This document shows positions 34,976 through 48,387 of a stretch of DNA of 64,000 bases, one piece after another. The number at the start of each line of letters is the position of its first letter. The first letter of the stretch is position 1. The translations under genes were made by a program, and so were the position numbers. The notes beneath the pieces were generated by a model, which saw only the letters and a program-made list of their open reading frames with translations, had not been told where the DNA came from and did no database searches. This stretch comes from Embiotoca jacksoni (lineage: Eukaryota > Chordata > Actinopteri > Embiotocidae): NCBI GenBank assembly GCA_022577435.1, contig JAKOON010000007.1:23271263-23335262 (forward strand), read 5' to 3'.

Positions 34976-37800
34976 TATTATTATTATTATTATGTACAAC
35001 TTGCTTGAACACAAATCAGTCAGCACAGGAATCAGTGATCCCAGTTCACCCTCAGTTCTTACTCCACCGTTCTGCGTGCCGTACGAGACATCTGCTGTTT
35101 TGTTTTTTTAGGCATTTTGATTCTGAAAAACTTTTAGCATCAAACTTGACTCTTGGACTGTGTGCATCTTGTCCGGCAACGTCTGATTTATGTACGTATC
35201 TGATTGGACTCCAATCATATGTAGTCAAAAATCTATTTTTTGTTTGAAACGATATTCCGATTTGGTCCGAAATTTGTTTGAAATCTCAGTTTTACCGATC
35301 TGTTTTTCCTTTTTTTTCCAAGTTTGTGATTTGACACCACGTAAAGGTCACATGTATGTAACATAACAAGGAAACACGTAGGTTTGGTGTGAGCGGGAGT
35401 CAGTCGGGCCCAGTCTGTCCGGACCACCCTCCTCACCGGACACCGGTACTGGAGGTGACAGCCGAGTGGTGAATAAGAAAACCCATTACATTACCTTCAG
35501 TTTGAGTTTGTTTATGTCAACTACTTCCATGTCTGGGCCCAAAGTCATTACTATAGCAACCAATGTGGAGGAATCCGCAAATGAGGATTTCCACTTGGGC
35601 ACATAGATCGGACACAATCATTCAGAAAATACTGACAGTTAATCAGGAAGATTCTGTGTCTTGAAAAAAAATCGGAGTGGCAAAAAGGCGCCACGAGGCT
35701 TTACTCCGATAAAACCCAGTGTTTTCCAGGAGAGAGCATGTTTGTGAGATCTGGCTTCACGAACTGAACAATTACTTGGGTCGGTCCTAATGAGGTTACT
35801 TTAAATGAAATGACTCACTGGTACAAAAACTAAAGCTGCAACCAGCTGCAGCTCCATCACGACACGCTGACAACAAGCCAACACGCACACTTCTTTATTA
35901 TTGTGTCTGGTTGACGCATTGTAACAGTGAGCCAAGACTGCCACCATCAGGTACAACTGGAAACTATAACCTTGTCCTCGACATTATACAGTGTAGCCGT
36001 ATATTTACCCTGAACATTTGATATAAAAACAATACAAAAACAAAGCTCTTTATCATTTCTGAAATTTTTTACAAAATCTGCACTGAGACATCATATCTGA
36101 TCTTTACAGAGGGTTTGTGACTCTTTATAGGTTAAAATCTTGAAATGATGTTCATTAAAATTGATCTAAATTAAGTTGCTGGTAAACCGAGAAGATGGGT
36201 CACATTCACCTGCACTATAATGGGAAGACATTCTAAAATTTAAATATGAAATGATTCCTGACATCCATCGTTGAAAACACACACTAAATGATTTCCACAC
36301 TCAAAGTGTGATAAAGTAACATACTGTGCTTTCTCCCTATGACACATTTTGAGCAGACGTTAAACATTTCATTAACGTGCATTTCTGCAGTGTTTTGACA
36401 AAAGATAGAAAAAAAAACAAAAAAACACAGCAGCTCAGCCTCAACACTTAGAAACTGTTTGGTCCCGTCCACTTCAGAGTGCTTTTCATTAGCAACACAT
36501 GTAAATCAAAGTTCTGGAGTGGTTCCTCCAAAATGGCACCTGAACTAGTATTTTTCTTTTTAAGCAACCACACAGAGCATCCATATTGGACATGTCAGGC
36601 AGCGACAGCGTGGTATGAGTAGGAGATAATACTAGGAAGAGGAGTTAAAGAATCCAGACACGTTTTAAAAACTGATTCTTCACACTGATTGATGTCAGTC
36701 TGAAACGAAGAAAGATGCTTTCTGCTGCATGAATAAATGAAATCTGTCCAGCAGACGAAGGCTCCACAGCTTCCTGCGCTGCTGCTGGAAACCAGCTTAC
36801 AAAGAAAGGAAATCCAAAACAATCAGGTAAATTGGGGTAAAATATTACTCCATTAAGCTGAAGAGTTTTGACGGCAGACTTTCAATGAATACATTTTTTT
36901 CTTCAGATTTTTTCATCATGTTTTAGTTTATTTGCTTTTATTTGATTCACTAGAGTTGGTTGGTAATTATTGGAGAGAGATTTTTGATGACATGCAACAA
37001 GTTCTCTGGACTCAAACCTTTGACTGGTCTGGATTTTTGAACACCTCGGCAACCACAACGCTCCCATTCGATGTATTATTCATATCGAAGATACTATTTT
37101 AATAAGCTATTAAGCTGGGCGGATAAACCCCCTTGGTAAAAGAATAATTTGATGTTTAGGGAAAGGCACTTAATCACTCAAACCAGGAGCTTAGCTTAGC
37201 ATAAATTTTACAGGGAGTTGCATGTTGGAACTGAAGAATTTCTAGACTCCAAAAAGTCACCAGAAATAATGAACTCCCTTCATATCAACTAGTTTTTTTT
37301 AGATTTCTGTTTAATGAAGCAGTATTACACGAGTGTGCTTTCACATCATGCTTACAGACTGATCGCATCATGGCCGTCTCAATAATCACTGAAACACATC
37401 CTCGAGCTTAATATGTGATAATACAACAAGTTACCAACTAAATAAAATATGTAGTCTAAATGTGTTCATATTGTGGAGCAATACACTCTCAAAATATAAA
37501 ACCTTTTGTTAAGCCTCTCCTCTCTGACACCGGGCGGTAGGCGGGTACACCGGGGCAGGTCAACACTGGCACTTGTTTTTCTTAAATGTTTAACTTTTCC
37601 TTTAAAAGACAGGGAAACACATTGGTCACAGTGAAGCTTCAAGTTTCAAATTGTTCAATCCGGAGCCCATCAATGTCACAGTGTCCCGTGAGATGACCTT
37701 CAGAGCAGCATGTTGTCCATATGTGATTAATAAGCCAGAGCTCCTTCAGTTATCTCAGATATTTCCACTTTCTGGAGAAAATGTCCAATTCAGACTCCAT
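34976..37800. other. No gene recognised; intergenic DNA
   Basis: About 2.8 kb without recognisable exons. The part 35440-36000 looks unique and mixed in composition. A short (TTA)n lies at about 34975-34993. The 29-bp array begins after 37800. Confidence 0.5.
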
Positions 37801-40800
37801 CTACAGTCTGTGTTCCCAGTCCATCTCATGTTCCCATCATGTTCCCAGTCCATCTCATGTTCCCATCATGTTCCCAGTCCATCTCATGTTCCCATCATGT
37901 TCCCAGTCCATCTCATGTTCCCATCATGTTCCCAGTCCATCTCATGTTCCCATCATGTTCCCAGTCCATCTCATGTTCCCATCATGTTCCCAGTCCATCT
38001 CATGTTCCCATCATGTTTCCAGTCCATCTCATGTTCCCATCATGTTTCCAGTCCATCTCATGTTCCCATCATGTTCCCAGTCCATCTCATGTTCCCATCA
38101 TGTTCTCAGTCCATCTCATGGTCCCATCATGTTCCCAGTCCATCTCATGTTCCCATCATGTTCCCAGTCCATCTCATGTTCCCATCATGTTCTCAGTCCA
38201 TTTCATGGTCCCATCATGTTCCCAGTCCATCTCATGGTCCCATCATGTTCCCAGTCCATCTCATGTTCCCATCATGTTCCCAGTCCATCTCATGTTCCCA
38301 TCATGTTTCCAATCCATCTCATGTTCCCATCATGTTTCCAGTCCATCTCATGTTCCCATCATGTTTCCAGTCCATCTCATGTTCCCATCATGTTTCCAGT
38401 CCATCTCATGTTCCCATCATGTTCTCAGTCCATCTCATGGTCCCATCATGTTCCCAGTCCATCTCATGTTCCCATCATGTTCCCAGTCCATCTCATGTTC
38501 CCATCATGTTCCCAGTCCATCTCATGTTCCCATCATGTTTCCAGAACATCTCATGTTCCCATCATGTTCCCAGTCCATCTCATGGTCCCATCATGTTCCC
38601 AGTCCATCTCATGGTCCCATCATGTTCCCAGTACATCTCATGGTCCCATCATGTTTCCAGTCCATCTCATGTTCCCATTATGTTCCCAGTCCATCTCATG
38701 TTCCCATCATGTTCCCAGTCCATCTCATGTTCCCATCATGTTTCCAATCCATCTCATGGTCCCAACATGTTTCCAGAACATCTCATGTTCCCATCATGTT
38801 TCCAGTCCATCCTATGTTTCCAGTCCATCTCATGTTCCCATCATGTTTCCAGAACATCTCATGCTCCCATCATGTTTCCAGTCCATCTCATGTTCCCATC
38901 ATGTTTCCAGTCCATCTTGTGTTTCCAGTCCATCTCATGTTCCCAACATGTTTCCAGAACATCTCATGTTCCCATCATGTTTCCAGTCCATCCTATGTTT
39001 CCAGTCCATCTCATGTTCCCATCATGTTTCCAGAACATGTCATGTTCCCATCATGTTCCCAGTCCATCTCATGTTCCCATCATGTTTCCAGAACATCTCA
39101 TGTTCCCATCATGTTTCCAGTCCATCCTATGTTTCCAGTCCATCTCATGTTCCCATCATGTTTCCAGAACATGTCATGTTCCCATCATGTTCCCAGTCCA
39201 TCTCATGTTCCCATCATGTTTCCAATCCATCTCATGGTCCCAACATGTTTCCAGAACATCTCATGTTCCCATCATGTTCCCAGTCCATCCTATGTTTCCA
39301 GTCCATCTCATGTTCCCATCATGTTCCCAGTCCATCTCATGTTCCCATCATGTTCCCGGTACATCTCATGGCCCCATCATGTTTCCAGTCCATCTCATGT
39401 TCCCATCATGTTCCCAGTCCATCTCATGTTCCCATCATGTTTCCAGTCCATCTCATGTTCCCATCATGTTCCCAGTCCATCTCATGGTCCCATCATGTTC
39501 CCAGTCCATCTCATGTTCCCATCATGTTCCCAGTCCATCTCATGTTCCCATCATGTTCCCAGTCCATCTCATGTTCCCATCATGTTCTCAGTCCATCTCA
39601 TGTTCCCATCATGTTTCCAGAACATCTCATGTTCCCATCATGTTCCCAGTCCATCTCATGGTCCCATCATGTTCCCAGTCCATCTCATGGTCCCATCATG
39701 TTCCCAGTACATCTCATGGTCCCATCATGTTTCCAGTCCATCTCATGTTCCCATTATGTTCCCAGTCCATTTCATGGTCCCATCATGTTCCCAGTCCATC
39801 TCATGGTCCCATCATGTTCCCGGTACATCTCATGGCCCCATCATGTTTCCAGTCCATCTCATGTTCCCATCATGTTCCCAGTCCATCTCATGTTCCCATC
39901 ATGTTTCCAATCCATCTCATGGTCCCAACATGTTTCCAGAACATCTCATGTTCCCATCATGTTTCCAGTCCATCCTATGTTTCCAGTCCATCTCATGTTC
40001 CCATCATGTTTCCAGAACATCTCATGCTCCCATCATGTTTCCAGTCCATCTCATGTTCCCATCATGTTTCCAGTCCATCTTGTGTTTCCAGTCCATCTCA
40101 TGTTCCCAACATGTTTCCAGAACATCTCATGTTCCCATCATGTTTCCAGTCCATCCTATGTTTCCAGTCCATCTCATGTTCCCATCATGTTTCCAGAACA
40201 TGTCATGTTCCCATCATGTTCCCAGTCCATCTCATGTTCCCATCATGTTTCCAGAACATGTCATGTTCCCATCATGTTCCCAGTCCATCTCATGTTCCCA
40301 ACATGTTTCCAGAACATCTCAGGTTCCCATCATGTTTCCAGTCCATCCTATGTTTCCAGTCCATCTCATGTTCCCATCATGTTTCCAGAACATGTCATGT
40401 TCCCATCATGTTCCCAGTCCATCTCATGTTCCCATCATGTTTCCAATCCATCTCATGGTCCCAACATGTTTCCAGAACATCTCATGTTCCCATCATGTTT
40501 CCAATCCATCTCATGGTCCCAACATGTTTCCAGAACATCTCATGGTCCCAACATGTTTCCAGTCCATCTCATGTTCCCATCATGTTCCCAGTCCATCTCA
40601 TGTTCCCATCATGTTTCCAGTCCATCTCATGTTCCCATCATGTTTCCAGTCCATCTCATGTTCCCATCATGTTCCCAGTCCATCTCATGGTCCCATCATG
40701 TTCCCAGTCCATCTCATGGTCCCATCATGTTCCCAGTACATCTCATGGTCCCATCATGTTCCCACTCCGTCTCATGTTCCCAACATGTTTCCAGAACATC

Positions 40801-43612
40801 TCAGGTTCCCATCATGTTTCCAGTCCATCCTATGTTTCCAGTCCATCTCATGTTCCCATCATGTTTCCAGAACATGTCATGTTCCCATCATGTTCCCAGT
40901 CCATCTCATGTTCCCATCATGTTTCCAGAACATCTCATGTTCCCATCATGTTTCCAGTCCATCCTATGTTTCCAGTCCATCTCATGTTCCCATCATGTTT
41001 CCAGAACATGTCATGTTCCCATCATGTTCCCAGTCCATCTCATGTTCCCATCATGTTTCCAATCCATCTCATGGTCCCAACATGTTTCCAGAACATCTCA
41101 TGTTCCCATCATGTTCCCAGTCCATCCTATGTTTCCAGTCCATCTCATGTTCCCATCATGTTCCCAGTCCATCTCATGTTCCCATCATGTTCCCGGTACA
41201 TCTCATGGCCCCATCATGTTTCCAGTCCATCTCATGTTCCCATCATGTTCCCAGTCCATCTCATGTTCCCATCATGTTTCCAGTCCATCTCATGTTCCCA
41301 TCATGTTCCCAGTCCATCTCATGGTCCCATCATGTTCCCAGTCCATCTCATGTTCCCATCATGTTCCCAGTCCATCTCATGTTCCCATCATGTTCCCAGT
41401 CCATCTCATGTTCCCATCATGTTCTCAGTCCATCTCATGTTCCCATCATGTTTCCAGAACATCTCATGTTCCCATCATGTTCCCAGTCCATCTCATGGTC
41501 CCATCATGTTCCCAGTCCATCTCATGGTCCCATCATGTTCCCAGTACATCTCATGGTCCCATCATGTTTCCAGTCCATCTCATGTTCCCATTATGTTCCC
41601 AGTCCATTTCATGGTCCCATCATGTTCCCAGTCCATCTCATGGTCCCATCATGTTCCCGGTACATCTCATGGCCCCATCATGTTTCCAGTCCATCTCATG
41701 TTCCCATCATGTTCCCAGTCCATCTCATGTTCCCATCATGTTTCCAATCCATCTCATGGTCCCAACATGTTTCCAGAACATCTCATGTTCCCATCATGTT
41801 TCCAGTCCATCCTATGTTTCCAGTCCATCTCATGTTCCCATCATGTTTCCAGAACATCTCATGCTCCCATCATGTTTCCAGTCCATCTCATGTTCCCATC
41901 ATGTTTCCAGTCCATCTTGTGTTTCCAGTCCATCTCATGTTCCCAACATGTTTCCAGAACATCTCATGTTCCCATCATGTTTCCAGTCCATCCTATGTTT
42001 CCAGTCCATCTCATGTTCCCATCATGTTTCCAGAACATGTCATGTTCCCATCATGTTCCCAGTCCATCTCATGTTCCCATCATGTTTCCAGAACATGTCA
42101 TGTTCCCATCATGTTCCCAGTCCATCTCATGTTCCCAACATGTTTCCAGAACATCTCAGGTTCCCATCATGTTTCCAGTCCATCCTATGTTTCCAGTCCA
42201 TCTCATGTTCCCATCATGTTTCCAGAACATGTCATGTTCCCATCATGTTCCCAGTCCATCTCATGTTCCCATCATGTTTCCAATCCATCTCATGGTCCCA
42301 ACATGTTTCCAGAACATCTCATGTTCCCATCATGTTTCCAGTCCATCCTATGTTTCCAGTCCATCTCATGTTCCCATCATGTTCCCAGTCCATCTCATGT
42401 TCCCATCATGTTCCCAGTCCATCTCATGTTCCCATCATGTTTCCAATCCATCTCATGTTCCCATCATGTTCCCAGTCCATCTCATGGTCCCATCATGTTC
42501 CCAGTCCATCTCATGGTCCCATCATGTTCCCAGTCCATCCTATGTTTCCAGTCCATCTCATGTTCCCATCATGTTCCCAGTCCATCTCATGTTCCCATCA
42601 TGTTCCCGGTACATCTCATGGCCCCATCATGTTTCCAGTCCATCTCATGTTCCCATCATGTTCCCAGTCCATCTCATGTTCCCATCATGTTTCCAGTCCA
42701 TCTCATGTTCCCATCATGTTTCCAGTCCATCTCATGTTCCCATCATGTTCCCAGTCCATCTCATGGTCCCATCATGTTCCCAGTCCATCTCATGGTCCCA
42801 TCATGTTCCCAGTACATCTCATGGTCCCATCATGTTCCCACTCCGTCTCATGTTCCCAACATGTTTCCAGAACATCTCAGGTTCCCATCATGTTTCCAGT
42901 CCATCCTATGTTTCCAGTCCATCTCATGTTCCCATCATGTTTCCAGAACATGTCATGTTCCCATCATGTTCCCAGTCCATCTCATGTTCCCATCATGTTT
43001 CCAATCCATCTCATGGTCCCAACATGTTTCCAGAACATCTCATGTTCCCATCATGTTTCCAGTCCATCCTATGTTTCCAGTCCATCTCATGTTCCCATCA
43101 TGTTCCCAGTCCATCTCATGTTCCCATCATGTTCCCAGTCCATCTCATGTTCCCATCATGTTTCCAATCCATCTCATGTTCCCATCATGTTCCCAGTCCA
43201 TCTCATGGTCCCATCATGTTCCCAGTCCATCTCATGGTCCCATCATGTTCCCAGTCCATCCTATGTTTCCAGTCCATCTCATGTTCCCATCATGTTCCCA
43301 GTCCATCTCATGTTCCCATCATGTTCCCGGTACATCTCATGGCCCCATCATGTTTCCAGTCCATCTCATGTTCCCATCATGTTCCCAGTCCATCTCATGT
43401 TCCCATCATGTTTCCAGTCCATCTCATGTTCCCATCATGTTTCCAGTCCATCTCATGTTCCCATCATGTTCCCAGTCCATCTCATGGTCCCATCATGTTC
43501 CCAGTCCATCTCATGGTCCCATCATGTTCCCAGTACATCTCATGGTCCCATCATGTTCCCACTCCGTCTCATGTTCCCATCATGTTCCCAGTCCGTCTCA
43601 CGTTTTCACTCC
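37801..43612 (+). repeat. 5.8-kb minisatellite, 29-bp unit, open in all three forward frames
   Basis: About 200 copies of a 29-bp unit made of two related halves, CCATCTCATGTTCC and CATCATGTTCCCAGT. Common variants carry TTTCCAG, GGTCCC, AACATG and GAACATCTC/GAACATGTC, and a shorter unit contains CCTATGTTTCCAG. None of the common variants creates a forward stop, and 29 is not a multiple of 3. All three forward frames are therefore open for over 1,900 codons (37651-43860, 37781-43639 and 37839-43649) and each spells the same 29-residue repeat (MFPVHLMFPSCSQ, then SISCSHHVPSPSHVPI) in rotation. Two of the three start with ATG. Higher-order repeats are clear: 42120-42840 recurs with a 721-bp shift, and 38665-39085 recurs exactly 3,000 bp later. 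I annotate it as a satellite and not as a protein gene. Confidence 0.95.
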
Positions 43613-46021
43613 ATCTCTCCCAGCCAGTGTTTTACATAGACATGACTGACAAATTTACTCTGCTTTTTAGCAAGCACAGCTGTCAATCTTCACCAGCCTT
43701 TCAAAACAGTGAAACAAAAACCCCAAAGCTCTACAAGGCTGTCTGTCTGCGGGGACGGGGCCAATCAAGTGCAAATATTTACAGGAAGTCTCGGCAAAGT
43801 GAAGTTCATCTTTCATACGTAAACACTTCCGTGGAGCAGAAAGGTGGATTTGTAAAGTGAAAATTCTCCACAACGGCTTCCATAATGTCTGTAAAAGTTA
43901 TCTGCATTTCATAGCAATTCTCTGTACACTTGAGAAAACAACAACCATTGTGCTTCTTAGCTTACATTAATTAGAGTGGCTCCTAACTGGGCTTCATCGT
44001 ACAGTAATGAGGTTAGGGTAAGCCTGCTCCGAGGGTACCGCTCATTTAAGTTGCAGCCATAACGGGGCTTGTCTGCTGACGGAGGGGCTTTTAAGCTGCC
44101 TGCGTGTTCTTATTCCCGTGTTGAACACATGCACACCAAAAGAAAAGCAGCAGATCACGGGATGTTTCCTGGAGTCGGGTGAAAGCTCCTATGTCCTCAG
44201 TCAAGTGCCATGGAAATCCTGTTGGGACTGAGCACATAGCTCCATTCACTGCAGCCTAATCAAGTGGTATCTGAGCTCCAATCCTCTTATGCTGCTTGAC
44301 TGGACCACACTTCTCTAACGCTGGATTGGAACTCTGGAGAGAGATGGGAGCGAAGATAAAGAATAAGAGAGAGGGCCTGTCTTTGTTTCACCCGCTGCCT
44401 CACTCTTAAACTCAGCCACTCGACATGGAAATGCATGTGTGCATTGATAACGCGCAAAGGAATTATGCATATGCTGCTGCTTTTTGCATGATCAACACAG
44501 CTACAGCCTGCAAAGCGAGAGCAGGTTGGAAATGAAGTCCAAAGGAATCCAGCCCTCCGCCTCTGAAGCCGAAAGCCTCGTCTTTCTGTCAGGCTCCAAT
44601 TACCTTTGTGAGGTACAAAGATTGGCTCCTTGACGAGCTCTTTTCAAGCCAAAACCGCCACAACTCTGAAAAGCACAAATGCAGAAGTGCGTAAAAAACA
44701 GGACCGAGTTACTCCAGCAACAATCAAGCTCATTTCATGGCGTTTTATGGTGTGAAAGTCTGATCCTTTCACTTTCTGAGATCCAACAGAAAGGCACCCT
44801 CTGGAGGTTCGGGGCCCCGTGTTCATTAAAGATGTAAAGACACGACTCGGGTCCGGGTCAACGCTCGGATGAATTGAAGGAGGTAATTAGCATTCCCGTG
44901 GATGGTGGCTACGGATCCGCCCATGTTGCATCCAGATGTCGGGGCCAGAGCTCGGCCTGTTAGCGCACTGGTCCATGAGACTTGATCCATAGATGAAGAC
45001 AATGTCTCTGGCCCTAATTAGCTCCACCAGTCAAGTGTCCCTAATTGGATTACGGAGCTGGGTTTTTGGGATGCAGCGTATCCAACAGAGGGCAGGAACC
45101 CAACACAAAGGGGCCCGCAGTCAGATCTCAGAAACACGTTCAAATATTCATGCATAATAACCGTTTGGATTTTTCAACACATTGCACTTGGATAGTGGAG
45201 TCGGTTGTATCCTGGCGAGGATTTGAAGAACAAAATGACGAGGCCACCGAGGCTGCTCAAACTGCTGTCTTTGTTTTCATTTGTTACTGGAAAGCAGATA
45301 CTTATCACATGTTCTGCGATGGCATACTGGTGATGCTTGTTTGGCGTGCACGCTAAGCCTCTCTTTGCCACCAGAAAACAAAAGGCATTTCACTGAGACA
45401 CAATATGCTCAAAAGGAAACAGCTCGAACAAAAGACTGAACAAACCATTGTTTGCATGCTCTATTCATCTTTTGTTGAAACACAGCAAGGTCAGCGAAGG
45501 AGCTGAGTTTATTCTCTGCTCCTTAGCAGACGCAGATTAATGCAGCATGACGGTACAGTAGCCGATGACTGTTACGTATCAGCACCTATTTTCTGCCGTT
45601 TGTATGAATTGTGTCACACTGGATTAACAAGCTCACAATTCTCTTTTATTGTCGCCAGTGAATGAGTTAAGAATCAGTAAGAAATGATTCTCTCCAGCAG
45701 ACGTTATGTGTCTCAGTCAGTCTGAATTAAAACAAAAGTCAGTCACATAATTTTAAGACAGAACCATTTTAAACTTGCATGCAAAAAGAGTGAAAAGGTG
45801 AGACAAGATTCAACTACTTGTCATCAATCCTTTTTAAATTCTGCCTATTGATTCAATACTTAATGACAATCCAATCGGTTCTTTTGAGTTTTTTAAGAGA
45901 ATAAAAACACAACATGTACTCTATATAAATTAAAATTCTCCAGCAGAAAACTGCAGGAGCATTAAATAGGACTTTTCTTTGACAATAGTTTTACTGTGCA
46001 GCAGTTTACCTGCAGCCCCCT
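43613..46021. other. No gene; possible conserved non-coding DNA at 43.9-45.4 kb
   Basis: After the satellite the sequence becomes unique and balanced in composition. The part 43900-45370 has few runs and no transposon signs. It contains homeodomain- and octamer-like motifs such as ACATTAATTAGAG, TTATGCATATGC and ATTCATGCATAATAA. It resembles fish enhancer-rich DNA in texture. Open frames at 44644-44826 and 45045-45356 have no recognisable domain. Confidence 0.3.
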
Positions 46022-46088
46022 CATCACCAATGCTCCGCCCACATCACTAATACTCTGCCTAAATCACTAATGCTCCACCTACATCACG
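46022..46088 (+). repeat. Short 24-bp tandem repeat
   Basis: About three copies of a unit ATCACTAATGCTCCGCCCAC-like with drift, immediately before the L2 fragment. Confidence 0.7.
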
Positions 46089-46460
46089 AATTACATTACA
46101 TTACATTTCATTTATCTGACTCTTTTATCCAAAGACTTACAATAAGTTCATTTCAACATGAGGGTTCAAAACCAGAACAAGAATCAAGAAAATACAATTT
46201 CTTCCAGAAAGCCAAACTACAAAGTTCTATCAGTAAGTTCTATTTTAAGATACTAAAGTTCTACTGTTCAAGGTGAAGGAGGAGGAGGAGGAGGAAGAGG
46301 AGGAGGAGGTGTGTTTTTAGTTTGTGGTGGAAGATGTTTAGAGTTCCTGCTGTCCTGATGTCGGTGGGGAGCTCATTCTACCATTTAGGAGCCAGGACAG
46401 AGGAGGAGGAGGAGGAGCGGAGTGAACAGGCTGGGGTGTAAGGTTGGACCAAGACCTATA
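46089..46460 (-). mobile_element. L2/Maui-type LINE 3' end, inverted
   Basis: Minus-strand copy of the element at 4384-4712. From 46460 downward it reads the reverse transcriptase end (NELPTDIRTAGTLNIFHHKL), a (CTC)n tract at 46276-46312, and the tail with CTTTGGATAAAAGAGTCAG, ending in TGTAATGTAATG units. Only the 3' end is present. The pyrimidine tract sits at the same place as in the 4.4-kb copy, so it belongs to the family. Confidence 0.7.
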
Positions 46461-48387
46461 ACAAGTAGAAACTACATTATATTACATATTATATGAAATT
46501 CTATTCTAATTCTATGTTCCCATTGAGGAGGTGGAGGGATATTTCTCGTGATGAGCAGGATGTGTTGTCATAATGATTTGTTCCAGATGTACAGTTGACC
46601 AATCAGATCTCTGGGGCGGAGCTACTTGTAGTATAACTGCAAGTCATATCCAATTTCTGAAACACGCTCTGATGGAATTTCCTTCAATTTGGCACAAACG
46701 ATTTGAAGGATCAAAAGTCAATCATATTAAAACGAGCAAATCAGGTCAGACAGACGAGACGCAAGCTCATTCTACGTGTAGATTCATTCAGCTTCATTTG
46801 AAAATGTCTTCTCTGTGTCACATCATCAACGTTATTCAGGCGTCTATACGACAGCGGTGTGGAGTCAAATCGTCAGTCAGAAGAATAACAACAGTGGTGA
46901 TAGTTTCGCCCGCCACTCACATGTCCTGACATAAAGCTATACATCCAGTGTATTCATAAGCATTTACATTCACTCTGCACATGCTCAGTTCGGTTGTCTT
47001 CTTGCTTCCAAAAAAGGAGCCTCGTTTGAAACTGTGAAAGTTCACCGAGGAAGTTATTTTAGTTAGATATGTAACTTTTCTTTCACGTGTTTTATATTCT
47101 GTCCTCAGATCGAATGACAAGAATCCAAACAAGTGTTCTTCACATTATTATTTTTTAAACTAAGAATAGAAATCAACGACAGGCTAGTGAGCGTGAAGTG
47201 AAAATGTATGAACCAAATGTCAGCAGGCAGAAAATAACCATTTTATTTTTACCGTGTCGATTGATTGTATTTATTTGTATTCTTTATGTCACTACTTTGC
47301 TGTCTTCCCCTCATTTCCTGCCAATCCTGACTGCCACTATAAAAAAGGCAAATGTCCATAAAAGTAACCTTCAAAAGGATAAAGGATATATTTGCCAACA
47401 GCACCAAGATTTAGACGTATACAAAAGACATGCAAGACTTAAAACACTTTTATTTCAGTTAGGCACGATGGACCTAATTTTTTAAATTGCTGTCATAGAA
47501 TATCCAACTATCATGATTGTGAAATTGTTAGATGGTAGACTATCTCTTCTACACAATTAAAATATGTATCTTGACCTTTAGATTTCTGTGATGAGATCAA
47601 TTTAAAACCACAAGAATTTTATAAGACCAGATTTTTTTTAACTTGATGTATAATAAAATATGTAAGTAGAGGGGACGTTGGTGTTGTTTTTCTTTGCATC
47701 AGGAATTAGTGGAATCGTGGAAGGAGATCAGTTTCAGAGTCAGATTGAATGAAGTCATCCATTAACACCTGATCGAACACATTTCAGGAACAAACTTTAA
47801 GAGCACTGATTTTCTCGACTGTTCGTGAACCACAAATCCTGAAATGAGGACACATCATGGCCCCCAACTCACCTGGGCGGAGCGTCAGCTGTTTTCTTAC
47901 CCATGCAGATGGCTCGAACACCCCCCCCCCTCCTCTCTCCCCTCCCCCTCCTCTCTCTTGCCCCTCCCCTGCCCTCTGACACACTCCTGGAGGAAGAGAG
48001 TTGTCATGATGAAGCTGATAAGCTGCAGCATGTGGGCTGCAGCGGGAGTGAGAGATCAGCAGGGCATAAAAGATTTGGAAGCCATTGAATATTTGGACTG
48101 TCTCTCAAACTTGTGGGTGACATCCTGTACAGACGGGATGAAAGTGGTGACGGGCACACAGAGGAGCTTTCTTAATGTTCCAGTGTGAACCACGGATCAT
48201 GACAATTCACAATCAAATAGCCTGTGATCCTCCTGACATCGTCTAACAAGGGAATAATGATGCTTTCACATCACAGTCCTCAGATTCATTTTTAATATCA
48301 AAAGATTGGCTCTAAAAGCAGAAACAAATGAAGCGTTAAATGTACTGTATGAGGAAGGACACAGCTCTGGATAGTCAATCCATCATG
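46461..48387. other. No gene recognised
   Basis: Unique-looking DNA. It includes a C-rich polypyrimidine tract at about 47921-47973. No recognisable exon. Confidence 0.5.

Noticed and set aside
37801..43612. Hundreds of p53-like half sites (CATG cores, such as GAACATGTC) in the 29-bp array
   Set aside because: The best matches miss one or more consensus positions and the spacing is set by the repeat unit. No evidence of binding.
37651..43860. A 2,069-codon frame and two others of about 1,940 codons as protein genes
   Set aside because: All three overlapping frames are equally open and spell the same rotated repeat, there is no domain, and the longest frame starts at TTG. It is a 29-bp satellite.
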